Shown here: positions 7,247 to 14,031 of the stretch, in pieces
Numbering within the stretch: the stretch's first letter is position 1
How the letters are laid out: every line of letters starts with the position of its first letter
From: Bacteroidales bacterium
GTDB lineage: Bacteria > Bacteroidota > Bacteroidia > Bacteroidales > VadinHA17
Reading direction: 5' to 3'
NCBI GenBank assembly: GCA_012514255.1
Contig: JAAZAP010000031.1
Span: 1 to 17,089, forward strand
Length of the DNA stretch: 17,089 nt
The notes under the pieces: generated by a model
The model's input: only the letters and a program-made list of their open reading frames with translations
Databases searched by the model: none
What the model was told of the DNA's origin: nothing
Position numbers and translations under genes: made by a program

Positions 7247-8581
7247 GTGTTAAAGACATTTCCAAAGGGTGGCATTCATCCGCCAGAGAACAAACTCACA
7301 GCTGACAGGCCAATAGTCATCCTGCCGGTTCCGGCGCAGGTAACTGTTCCGGTCTCGCAGCATATTGGTGCGCCGGCAGTACCGGTTGTTGAGAAGGGAA
7401 CAGTTTTGAAGACCGGACAGGTAATTGCACAGGCAAAAGGCTTTGTCTCAACCAACATTCACTCGCCAGTCTCAGGCAAAGTAAACAAGATTGACACTGT
7501 TGTTGACACCACCGGATACAAGCAGACAGCAGTGATCATTGATGTGGAGGGCGATGAATGGCTGGAGACCATTGACCGCACTGATGCCCTGGTAAAGGAT
7601 ACAGGCATGACCCGCGACCAGATCATCGAGCGGTGCCTGCAGTGCGGCCTGGTGGGCCTGGGAGGCGCAACCTTCCCCACCCACATAAAGCTGACCGTTC
7701 CTGCCGGCAAGAAGTGTGACATGCTGATAATCAACGGTGTAGAGTGCGAGCCCTATCTTACCTCTGATCACAGGCTGATGCTTGAGAAGGGGCCTGAAGT
7801 GCTGACAGGGGTCTCAATTATAATGAAAGTCCTCGGTGTTGAACGGGCTGTTATCGGTATCGAAGCAAACAAGCCTGATGCTATCAGCAATCTGACGGAG
7901 CTGGCAAAAGACTATAAAGGCATCACCGTTCAGCCGCTGAAGGTGAAGTACCCGCAGGGAGGTGAGAAACAGCTCATCAAAGCCTGCACCGGACGTGAGG
8001 TACCCTCCGGCGGTCTTCCCCTGGATGTGGGTGTTGTTGTCCAGAACGTGGGTACGGCCTTTGCTGTCTATGAAGCCGTGCAGAAGAACAAACCACTTAT
8101 TGAGAGGGTGGTGACTGTCACGGGCAAGTCGGTAAAGAATCCCGGTAATTTCCTTGTTCGCATCGGCACACCTGTTACGGCTCTGATTGAAGTGGCCGGC
8201 GGCATACCTGACGACACCGGCAAGGTTGTCAATGGCGGACCGATGATGGGTAAAGCGCTGGCAATGACAGACGTGCCGGTCACCAAGGGCACATCAGGGA
8301 TCATCCTCTTTCCCTCAGACGCATCGAAGCGTGCAGAGGTCCTTCCGTGCATCAGGTGCGGCAAGTGTTCCTCAGCCTGTGCCATGGGTCTTGAGCCGTG
8401 GCTCATTTCCGTCCTCGCCCAGAAGGGGATGTTTGAGAAGGCTGAGCAGGAGAAGATCACCGACTGCATGGAGTGCGGGGCATGTGCATACACCTGCCCG
8501 GCGAAGAGGCCGTTGCTTGATTATATCAGGCTGGGCAAGGCCACGGTGATCCGCATGGCACGTGAACGTATTACGAAATAG
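7247..8581 (+). CDS. rnfC: Rnf complex subunit RnfC, NADH/FMN-binding Fe-S subunit
   Basis: RnfC is the peripheral subunit that exchanges electrons with NAD(H). The 444-residue product opens with TFPKGGIHPPENK, the conserved RnfC N-terminus. A barrel-sandwich region follows (SPVSGKVNKIDTV, about 73-85), then the Rossmann-like nucleotide/flavin-binding site GLVGLGGATFPTHIKL (134-149) and IINGVECEPY (161-170), as in complex I NuoF. An SLBB-like segment comes next, and finally two 4Fe-4S motifs: C368/C371/C374/C378 and C407/C410/C413/C417. It starts at GTG 7247; this is the only start that keeps the family N-terminus. The normal length argues for a complete gene. It is separated from rnfB by 187 bp with no clear gene, and is followed after 12 bp by rnfD. 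Confidence 0.96.
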   Translation: MLKTFPKGGIHPPENKLTADRPIVILPVPAQVTVPVSQHIGAPAVPVVEKGTVLKTGQVIAQAKGFVSTNIHSPVSGKVNKIDTVVDTTGYKQTAVIIDVEGDEWLETIDRTDALVKDTGMTRDQIIERCLQCGLVGLGGATFPTHIKLTVPAGKKCDMLIINGVECEPYLTSDHRLMLEKGPEVLTGVSIIMKVLGVERAVIGIEANKPDAISNLTELAKDYKGITVQPLKVKYPQGGEKQLIKACTGREVPSGGLPLDVGVVVQNVGTAFAVYEAVQKNKPLIERVVTVTGKSVKNPGNFLVRIGTPVTALIEVAGGIPDDTGKVVNGGPMMGKALAMTDVPVTKGTSGIILFPSDASKRAEVLPCIRCGKCSSACAMGLEPWLISVLAQKGMFEKAEQEKITDCMECGACAYTCPAKRPLLDYIRLGKATVIRMARERITK

Positions 8582-8593
8582 CACACAAGACAT

Positions 8594-9595
8594 ATGAGCA
8601 ACATTTTAAATGTATCCCCATCACCTCACCAGCAGAGTGCTGAGACAACGCGCAAGCTGATGTTTGGAGTGGTGATCGCACTGATGCCTGCCCTGGCGGC
8701 CTCAATCTGGTTCTTCGGGATGGGTGCGATAATTGTTACACTGGTTTCGGTGCTCGCGTGCGTGGCCACGGAGTATCTCATCCAGAAGTTCATACTTAAA
8801 ACGAAGCCATCTATATCAGACGGTTCGGCGGTGGTGACGGGACTGCTGCTGGCATTCAATGTTCCATCGAACCTGCCGGTTTATATTATCATCATCGGCG
8901 CCATTATCTCGATAGGTGTGGCGAAGATGACCTTTGGCGGGCTGGGGAACAATCCGTTCAATCCGGCGTTGGTGGGAAGGGTCTTCCTGCTCATCTCCTT
9001 CCCGGTGCAGATGACCAGCTGGCCTTTGCCTCAGGGTTTCAACACCGGTTACGCTGACGCTTTGACCGGCGCCACTCCTCTTGCCATCATGAGCGAAGGC
9101 ATCAAGAACGGCGAGGCTGTCTCCGCCCTGATGGAAAAAATTCCCTCGCACATGCAGCTCTTCTACGGGTACATGGGAGGCTCCATGGGCGAGATTGCCG
9201 CTGTGGCGCTGATTCTCGGGGGACTGTACATGATCTGGAGGAAGATTATCACCTGGCACATCCCGGTAACGATCCTGCTGACGGTGGCAGCCTTCACGGG
9301 CATCCTGTGGGCTGTTGATCCCACGAAATATGCCGATCCTCTCTTCCATCTGCTGACAGGGGGGATCATGCTTGGCGCGATATTCATGGCAACCGATTAT
9401 GTAACGTCGCCAATGACAGCGAAGGGGATGGTGATATACGGTATCGGGATAGGTGTTATCACAGTACTTATAAGGACCTGGGGCGCATATCCCGAGGGCG
9501 TTTCGTTTGCCATCCTGATCATGAACGCCTTCGTGCCGCTGCTCAACATGTACTTTAAGCCCGGGAGGTTCGGAAAGGAGGTGAAGCATGGCTAA
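8594..9595 (+). CDS. rnfD: Rnf complex subunit RnfD, membrane flavoprotein
   Basis: RnfD is an integral membrane subunit, homologous to NqrB, thought to take part in ion translocation. The 333-residue protein has roughly nine to ten hydrophobic segments. It carries the covalent FMN attachment motif TGATPLA (158-164), where the flavin is expected on T161. Other family hallmarks are the N-terminal SPSPHQQSAETTRKLM, DGSAVVTGLLLAF (76-88) and GNNPFNPALVGR (118-129). The length is normal. It starts 12 bp after rnfC and overlaps rnfG by 8 bp; the SD-like AAGGAGGTG for rnfG lies inside its last codons. Confidence 0.96.
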   Translation: MSNILNVSPSPHQQSAETTRKLMFGVVIALMPALAASIWFFGMGAIIVTLVSVLACVATEYLIQKFILKTKPSISDGSAVVTGLLLAFNVPSNLPVYIIIIGAIISIGVAKMTFGGLGNNPFNPALVGRVFLLISFPVQMTSWPLPQGFNTGYADALTGATPLAIMSEGIKNGEAVSALMEKIPSHMQLFYGYMGGSMGEIAAVALILGGLYMIWRKIITWHIPVTILLTVAAFTGILWAVDPTKYADPLFHLLTGGIMLGAIFMATDYVTSPMTAKGMVIYGIGIGVITVLIRTWGAYPEGVSFAILIMNAFVPLLNMYFKPGRFGKEVKHG

Positions 9596-10181
9596 GATGC
9601 AATCTTCACTGAGGAACATGGTTCTCTCTCTGACGCTGATATCAGTGGGAGCATCGGCGGCTCTCGGCTTCGTTTACGAGATGACCAAGGATCCGATAGC
9701 CGTGACAGCCCTGAACAAGAAGCTTGACGCCATCAAGCAGGTGGTGCCGGAGTTCACGAACAATCCAAATGATGAGATGTTCATGCTTCCCACCGGCGAG
9801 GGCGATTCCCTCGAGGTTTATCCTGCGAAAAACGGCGAGGAGATCGTAGGGTATGCGATAAGGTCATACACCAACAACGGTTTCAGCGGATTCATCGGCT
9901 TTATGGTAGGATTTACGCCTGACGGCGCGATATACAATATCAACGTCCTGGAGCACAAGGAGACCCCGGGGCTGGGAACGAAGATGGTTCCCGACGGCAC
10001 CCCGGAGAAGCCCGAGTTCAAGGATCAGTTCAGGGGGAAGAATCCCGCCGGGTTCGCTTTGAAAGTGAAGAAGGACGGTGGTCAGGTTGATGCCATCACC
10101 GCTGCAACAATCAGTTCAAGGGCTTTCTGTGACGGAGTGCAGAGGGCGTACAACACATTCGAGAAAGGAGGTCTGAAATGA
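9588..10181 (+). CDS. rnfG: Rnf complex subunit RnfG, FMN-binding subunit
   Basis: RnfG is anchored by one N-terminal membrane helix (about 9-30), with the rest outside the cytoplasm, and carries covalent FMN. The 197-residue product has the FMN-binding domain with GFSGFIGFMVGF (98-109), HKETPGLGTKM (123-133) and the flavinylation motif DAITAATISS (168-177), where T174 is the expected attachment residue. It starts at an ATG 8 bp inside the end of rnfD with an SD-like AAGGAGGTG upstream, so it is translationally coupled. Its last codons (FEKGGLK) contain an AAAGGAGGT ribosome-binding sequence, and its TGA overlaps the ATG of the small downstream ORF. Attachment of FMN would need a flavin transferase (ApbE), which is not in the window. 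Confidence 0.95.
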   Translation: MAKMQSSLRNMVLSLTLISVGASAALGFVYEMTKDPIAVTALNKKLDAIKQVVPEFTNNPNDEMFMLPTGEGDSLEVYPAKNGEEIVGYAIRSYTNNGFSGFIGFMVGFTPDGAIYNINVLEHKETPGLGTKMVPDGTPEKPEFKDQFRGKNPAGFALKVKKDGGQVDAITAATISSRAFCDGVQRAYNTFEKGGLK

Positions 10182-10294
10182 GCCATATGAAGAACTTACG
10201 GAAAGGAGGTCTGAGATGGCCAGATAATGAACCTGAGGAAAGGAAGTTTGAAATGAGCCATTTGAAGAACTTAAGGAAAGGAGGTCTGAGATGA
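10163..10294 (+). repeat. Tandemly duplicated SD/start modules between rnfG and rnfE
   Basis: Four copies of a ribosome-binding/start module lie in a row. GAAAGGAGGTCTGA, or GAAAGGAAGTTTGA in the third copy, occurs at 10163, 10201, 10238 and 10276, each followed at once by an ATG. Copies 1 and 3, 75 bp apart, share ATGAGCCAT and TGAAGAACTTA after the start. Copies 2 and 4, also 75 bp apart, have GAGATG after the SD. The last copy is the actual rnfE start. The block looks like a tandem duplication of the rnfG-rnfE junction. Confidence 0.9.
10178..10294 (+). CDS. 38-residue small ORF coupled between rnfG and rnfE
   Basis: An ATG at 10178, overlapping the rnfG stop as ATGA, opens a 38-codon frame that ends in TGA at 10292-10294, overlapping the rnfE start again as ATGA. 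The peptide is basic and contains an internal repeat: [13 protein letters not shown] at the start and [13 protein letters not shown] at the end, joined by an acidic spacer. The first half of each repeat resembles an RnfE N-terminus and the second half (KGGLR) resembles the end of RnfG (KGGLK), so the ORF probably arose from duplicated junction DNA. A good SD (AAAGGAGGT) precedes it, so translation is likely. Whether the peptide has a function, or only carries ribosomes to rnfE, is unknown. No family is recognised. Confidence 0.4.
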   Translation: MSHMKNLRKGGLRWPDNEPEERKFEMSHLKNLRKGGLR

Positions 10295-10872
10295 ACCAGA
10301 TGCAGAATTTTACCAAGGGGTTCCTGAAGGAGAACCCGATACTGGTGATGATCCTGGGGGCCTGTCCCACCCTGGCCACCACATCGTCCATGGTGAACGG
10401 CATCGGGATGGGTCTGGCGACCACCTTCGTATTGCTCGGCTCAAACACGGTTATTTCGATGATGAAGAACATTATACCTGACAAGGTTCGTATCCCTGCC
10501 TTCATTGTAGTTATAGCGACGTTTGTGACAATTGTTGACCTAGTGATGCAGGCTTATGTTCCTTCGTTATACGAGACTCTTGGGATATTTATTCCGCTGA
10601 TTGTGGTAAACTGCATAGTGTTGGGTCGTGCCGAGGCTTTTGCCAGCAAGAACACTGTCTGGTCATCGGTTGTTGACGGTGCCGGGATGGGGTTAGGGTT
10701 CACGGCCGCCCTGGGTGTGCTGGGTGCCATCCGCGAGATACTGGGGAGCGGTGCCATTGCCGGTTTCAAGTTTATTGAAGGCGACGGGATACTGGTGTTC
10801 ATACTTGCACCGGGGGCTTTCATTGCCCTCGGGTATCTGATTGCCGTGGTTAACAAGATCAACAAAGCATAG
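10291..10872 (+). CDS. rnfE: Rnf complex subunit RnfE
   Basis: RnfE is an integral membrane subunit, homologous to NqrD, and is paired with RnfA in the ion-translocating core. The 193-residue product is nearly all hydrophobic, with about six membrane segments. It has the family features [26 protein letters not shown] N-terminus (8-29), where the cysteine C24 is the kind of residue proposed to bind an intramembrane Fe-S site, and [14 protein letters not shown] (104-117) with the second conserved cysteine. [10 protein letters not shown] (129-138) and the EILGSG motif (150-155) follow. It starts at ATG 10291 with SD AAAGGAGGT 7 bp upstream, the last of four duplicated SD/start modules. It ends 11 bp before rnfA. 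Confidence 0.95.
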   Translation: MNQMQNFTKGFLKENPILVMILGACPTLATTSSMVNGIGMGLATTFVLLGSNTVISMMKNIIPDKVRIPAFIVVIATFVTIVDLVMQAYVPSLYETLGIFIPLIVVNCIVLGRAEAFASKNTVWSSVVDGAGMGLGFTAALGVLGAIREILGSGAIAGFKFIEGDGILVFILAPGAFIALGYLIAVVNKINKA

Positions 10873-10883
10873 GGAGGAGAGTC

Positions 10884-11456
10884 ATGGAATACATTCTGCT
10901 TATAATTTCCGCGATACTGGTCAACAACATTGTGCTGGCCCAGTTCCTTGGTGTCTGTCCTTTCCTGGGTGTTTCAAATAAGGTAAGCACTTCTGTGGGG
11001 ATGGCAGGTGCCGTCACCTTTGTGATGGTACTGGCGACGATGGTTACCTACATCATTTATGTTTATGTTCTCATTCCGCTGGGGCTCGGGTTTATGCAGA
11101 CCATTGCATATATCCTGGTTATTGCCTCGCTGGTTCAGATGGTAGAGATCATATTGAAGAAGATCAGTCAGCCGCTTTACCAAGCGCTGGGTATTTTTCT
11201 TCCGCTTATTACCACGAACTGTGCTGTTCTTGGTGTTGCGATCCTGGTAATCAAGAAGGATTACAATCTTGTTGAGGGCATAGTATACAGTGCGGCCACA
11301 GCCATCGGTTTCGGTCTGGCGCTTGTGATTCTTGCCGGCATCAGGGAGCAGCTGGAGCTGGCTGATATTCCTTCCGGGATGAAGGGTGCGCCAATAGCCC
11401 TGGTCACCGCAGGCATTCTTGCCCTGGCTTTTATGGGTTTTGCCGGACTGGTCTGA
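10884..11456 (+). CDS. rnfA: Rnf complex subunit RnfA
   Basis: RnfA is the NqrE-like membrane subunit that pairs with RnfE. The 190-residue protein has about six membrane segments. Family motifs are NNIVLAQFLGVCPFLGVS (14-31), containing the first conserved cysteine, and LPLITTNCAVLGVAILV (105-121), containing the second; both are proposed ligands of an intramembrane Fe-S centre. It ends in the usual LALAFMGFAGLV. The ATG at 10884 is preceded by AGGGAGGAG. It is the last gene of the rnf operon. Its final ~55 bp (from about 11400) resemble the 62-bp tandem units that begin at its stop codon, suggesting that its 3' end was duplicated several times downstream. Confidence 0.96.
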   Translation: MEYILLIISAILVNNIVLAQFLGVCPFLGVSNKVSTSVGMAGAVTFVMVLATMVTYIIYVYVLIPLGLGFMQTIAYILVIASLVQMVEIILKKISQPLYQALGIFLPLITTNCAVLGVAILVIKKDYNLVEGIVYSAATAIGFGLALVILAGIREQLELADIPSGMKGAPIALVTAGILALAFMGFAGLV

Positions 11457-11710
11457 TCAGTTACCCGACTGAAGGGCTTCCTGTCCCTGACCTCATGGTG
11501 TCTGCCGACCTGGTCTGATCAGTCACATATCTGCCGAAATTCCTGCTCCTGACCTCATGGGATCTGCCGGGCTGGTCTGATCAGTCAACACCTGCAGGAC
11601 TTCCTGCCCGTGACTTTGTAGGATCTGCCGGGCTGGGCTGGTCAGTTACCCGCCTGCAAGACTTCGTGCCCGTGACCTGACGGGATTTGTGCCGGACCAG
11701 TCTGGTCCGT
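11448..11710 (+). repeat. 62-bp tandem array derived from the 3' end of rnfA
   Basis: The block CTGGTCTGATCAGT begins at 11448 (spanning the rnfA stop), 11510 and 11572, then as CTGGGCTGGTCAGT at 11633, with a decayed copy near 11697. Periods are 62, 62 and 61 bp. Between these blocks each unit carries a CTTCCTG-CCCTGACC-TGGG-TCTGCCG pattern that resembles the last codons of rnfA. A further isolated half-unit lies near 11925 (GGATTTGTCTGATCAACC). Copies contain stops and are not coding. Confidence 0.85.
11693..11709. repeat. Perfect 17-bp palindrome at the end of the 62-bp array
   Basis: CGGACCAG-T-CTGGTCCG pairs perfectly. A second inverted repeat, GGAGATAC (11714-11721) and GTATCTCC (11738-11745) with a 16-nt loop, follows at once. 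Together they could form the transcript end of the rnf operon, but neither is followed by a U tract, so the terminator role is only a guess. Confidence 0.45.
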
Positions 11711-12683
11711 CAGGGAGATACAGCATAAGCAGCGTCAGTATCTCCTTCATTTGCATTAATGGGTGTCGTCGGATTGCTTTGTACCGTCCTAACCACTCAA
11801 TGACCATGACAGCCCTTATTATCTCCCCGGCCTTCACAGATTATCTCAGGCGGATCAGATCAACCAGAGGTAACAGATACTGTCCACCGCCCGCTTTGTC
11901 TCCCTGGTCTTGATGAGCCTGGCTGGATTTGTCTGATCAACCAAGAGCATTCAGCAGAGCCATCCGCCACCACTTGTTATTGTGGCAGCGCAGGTGTAGT
12001 TGCATGCGCTGTCCCATTTCCATCCAATGTAATCAGACCCACAACCAATGCAATTGTCATAGCAGGTTATTACCCGTTATACCTGCGCCTGGCATACTTT
12101 CGGATCCCGCCAACTCAGGCATCTGCCTCACTACATAACAAAGATATCCGGCGTTGAATCCCGATCCCCGAGCTTAATATTGTAAAGAAAAATCCCGCCT
12201 TTACATGATTGGTTATCCCGAGCAACGTGAATTTCCGTCAATTTTCTTGCTTTAGTTGAAATAAAATCCTACATTTCGTGATGTCTAAGTCATCTATTGT
12301 CAGTCGCGTGAAAGTCGTTGTAAATCAACTTTCTAACATACTTCCAGTGTGACTGACCAAACGGAGTATTATATCTTATTGTAAGGATTGAGTCTGTTCG
12401 CCGGTTCACAGCGTGTTACATGCCAGCTTAATCATGAAAAATAGTCTCGGGGCTCCCGGAACAGATTGAGATGGATCCTTATCTCCGGACTTTTCATGCT
12501 CGCCATTTAAACGGTATGATCTCCTGCTGGTGTTTCTCTTTCGCGAAGGCGGTAGTGAACAGATAACCGGAAAAAAGTTAATAATGCATTAACCGTTATC
12601 CGGTGTGATTTTGTACCTTGGTATTCACAGCTTGTCCTGATTATGAAAGATGAAGAAAGGCGCTGTTCGCAGACAATAGAAGT
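11711..12683. other. Gene-poor spacer between the rnfA repeat array and the GPP34 gene
   Basis: I find no convincing gene here; open frames are short and lack family features. It holds the inverted repeats at its left end, a degenerate half-copy of the 62-bp unit near 11925, a minus-strand cysteine-rich open stretch without a start codon (11951-12076), a possible promoter plus hairpin (12247-12357), and the leader ORF just before the GPP34 gene (12643-12687). Decayed coding DNA is possible. Confidence 0.6.
12247..12277 (+). promoter_or_regulatory. Possible Bacteroidota-type promoter in the gene-poor spacer
   Basis: TTG (12247-12249), a 20-bp spacer and TACATTTC (12270-12277) resemble the TTG...TAnnTTTG promoter with one mismatch. 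Transcription would start near 12284, just before an inverted repeat: GTCAGTC at 12299-12305 and GACTGAC at 12351-12357, with an inner GTTG-TAAAT-CAAC hairpin. No coding region follows closely, so a small RNA is conceivable but unproven. Confidence 0.25.
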
Positions 12684-12687
12684 ATGA
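12643..12687 (+). CDS. Possible 14-codon leader ORF before the GPP34 gene
   Basis: ATG at 12643 opens a short frame encoding MKDEERRCSQTIEV, ending in a TGA that overlaps the ATG of the GPP34 gene as ATGA. It has no recognisable attenuator codon run and only a weak upstream ribosome site. Its only support is the exact start/stop overlap, which could couple translation or be chance. Confidence 0.2.
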   Translation: MKDEERRCSQTIEV

Positions 12688-13373
12688 CTGAAAAGAATTT
12701 TTCCATCTCAGAGAGGTTTCTCATAACCGCTCATCATCCCTCAAAAGGCGGATTCCTGCTTTCGCAGGTTTATCTTCAGTATGGTCTGGCCGGTGCGCTC
12801 CTGCTGGATTTGACGCATCGGGGACTGATAACCATTACAGACAAAAAGCTGACACTGAAACCTGGCAGGGCGTTACCCTCGCAGGCATTGAATGACGTAG
12901 TTTCTTTAATGATGGAGTCGCCCAAAGTCCGCAGGACAGATTACTGGATCAGAAAGCTGGCAAACCGATTCAGGACTTATAAGTGGCGGATTCTTGATGA
13001 TCTGGCGGAAAAGAAGATAGTCCGGATTGAAAGGAGAAAGTTCCTCGGATTGATCCCATACAGGTTGTCATTTTTCACAGAGAGTTACACCCGTGCCAAC
13101 CTGGTTCGGCATCTGAAGGGTGAGATTCTTTCCGGCAGGAGTGTTTCAGGCGAGAGCAACGCTCTGGCCGGCCTGGTGAGAGCCTGCAATATGCAAAGGA
13201 TTCTTGCAACTGATCGTGATGAGTTCAGGCGGATCAAGGAGCGGCTCAAGCTGGTCGTCAGTGAGAGTCCGGTTTCAGATGTAGTAGCACAAACCATTTC
13301 TCAGGTGCAGGCGGCGATTATCGCGAGTGTGACGACTGCGGTTATAGCATCATCGTCAGCAGGAAGGCACTGA
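12684..13373 (+). CDS. GPP34 (GOLPH3/Vps74-like) family protein
   Basis: The 229-residue product resembles the GPP34 family, known in eukaryotes as the Golgi PI4P-binding proteins GOLPH3/Vps74 and found in bacteria with unknown function. The N-terminal region shows the family pattern: SISERFLITAHH (7-18), a helix with LAGALLLDLTHRGLITITDKKLTL (35-58), and then a domain of alternating helices with TDYWIRKLANRFRTYKWRILDDLAEKKIVRIERRKFLGLIPY (80-121). The second is the pattern of a helix pair plus a beta-hairpin, with many basic residues that could face phospholipid. The C-terminus is an Ala/Ser/Val-rich helix ending ASSSAGRH. No signal peptide is seen, so it is probably cytoplasmic or peripheral on the membrane. 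The octapeptide-repeat protein gene starts 34 bp downstream and may be co-transcribed. The family call rests on pattern recognition only. Confidence 0.7.
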   Translation: MTEKNFSISERFLITAHHPSKGGFLLSQVYLQYGLAGALLLDLTHRGLITITDKKLTLKPGRALPSQALNDVVSLMMESPKVRRTDYWIRKLANRFRTYKWRILDDLAEKKIVRIERRKFLGLIPYRLSFFTESYTRANLVRHLKGEILSGRSVSGESNALAGLVRACNMQRILATDRDEFRRIKERLKLVVSESPVSDVVAQTISQVQAAIIASVTTAVIASSSAGRH

Positions 13374-13405
13374 ATCGGGATTAACAGATACATCGGGATT
13401 AACAG
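13374..13405 (+). repeat. Short direct repeat between the GPP34 gene and the octapeptide ORF
   Basis: ATCGGGATTAACAG occurs at 13374-13387 and again at 13392-13405, an 18-bp period, filling the gap between the two genes. No ribosome-binding sequence is obvious in it. Confidence 0.7.
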
Positions 13406-13407
13406 CT

Positions 13408-13662
13408 ATGGGGCAGGTGGCAGATTCGGATTCTCTTCGTGAGGGTGACTCAGGTTCAATGCGCGAGGCTGACTCTGGCAGCTTGCGTGATGGTTCCTCA
13501 GAAGAGCAGCGCGAGGCTGATTCAGATGCTATGCGTGGAAGTACCTCGGAGGGTATGCGGGAAGACAGTTCGGAGTCGCTTCGTGAAGGCAGTTCTGATT
13601 CGCTCAGGGATGGTTCCTCCGAGAGTATGCGCGAGTCAGATTCAGATTCACTTCGGCGTTAA
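13408..13662 (+). CDS. Octapeptide-repeat small acidic protein (unrecognised)
   Basis: The 84-residue product is MGQVA followed by ten consecutive octapeptides filling the rest of the protein (13423-13662, 24 bp each; the tenth ends in the stop). The pattern is [D/S/T]-S-x-x-[L/M]-R-[E/D]-x, for example DSDSLREG, DSGSMREA and SSESLREG. Ser at position 2 and Arg at position 6 are present in all ten units; position 5 is Leu or Met in nine. The codons vary widely: the invariant Arg uses CGT, CGC, CGG and AGG, and the invariant Ser uses TCA, TCC, TCG and TCT. That argues for selection on the protein. There is no signal peptide or membrane segment. I do not recognise the family; it is not the ice-nucleation octapeptide or the RTX nonapeptide. 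It lies 34 bp after the GPP34 gene on the same strand. Confidence 0.6.
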   Translation: MGQVADSDSLREGDSGSMREADSGSLRDGSSEEQREADSDAMRGSTSEGMREDSSESLREGSSDSLRDGSSESMRESDSDSLRR

Positions 13663-14031
13663 CCCGGAAGCTTCCGGTTTACATTCAAGCCGCAAGATGT
13701 TTGGCAGTGAATGATGCATCAATCTCCTTTTCGGCTCAGGGAATATTACCGGCTACGTGAATGATGCATCAATCTCCTTTTCGGCTCAGGGAATATTACC
13801 GGCTACGTGAACAATGCACCAATCTCCTCTTCGACTCAGGCAATACAACTTAACCCAGGGATAGGCGCACTGATCTCTTTATTACAGCAGAGAGCAAATA
13901 CTATACTGAAGGATCCTCATTTGCGCTGTACACCGGTCTGGATTAATGTCCTATGTACAATCAGCCGGCCAGCCTGCAGATCAACCGATGTAAAGACATA
14001 TCTGTGAGCACAATAAAAATCGCTGCATATT
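13663..14031. other. Spacer between the octapeptide ORF and the recombinase gene
   Basis: It contains the 50-bp tandem repeat and, from about 13850 to 14031, unassigned sequence without a convincing gene. The recombinase promoter must lie here or upstream, but no clear -7 match was found. Because this lies just upstream of a tyrosine recombinase, a recombination site is conceivable. Confidence 0.5.
13707..13846 (+). repeat. 50-bp tandem repeat, two perfect copies and a diverged third
   Basis: Units begin at 13707, 13757 and 13807 (GTGAATGATGCATCAATCTC, or GTGAACAATGCACCAATCTC in the third). The first two are identical over 50 bp; the third is diverged and fades near 13846. There are no unique spacers, so it is not a CRISPR array. 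The period is not a multiple of three, and no gene runs through it. Confidence 0.9.

Noticed and set aside
8816..9619. 267-codon open frame on the minus strand
   Set aside because: It lies opposite rnfD, whose motifs and membrane pattern are clear; the translation is polar, His/Arg/Gln-rich and shows no family features. It is a shadow.
11448..11710. CRISPR array or coding repeat
   Set aside because: Whole 62-bp units repeat and diverge together, with no conserved-repeat/unique-spacer pattern, and stops occur in the frames.
11689..11913. 74-codon plus-strand frame
   Set aside because: It starts within the decayed repeat array, has no family features and overlaps inverted repeats; it is likely chance.
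13439..13714. Second open frame across the octapeptide region
   Set aside because: The unit period of 24 bp keeps alternative frames open; this frame gives irregular residues while the other gives ten clean octads.
13707..13846. CRISPR array
   Set aside because: The 50-bp units are directly adjacent without unique spacers and no cas genes are present.
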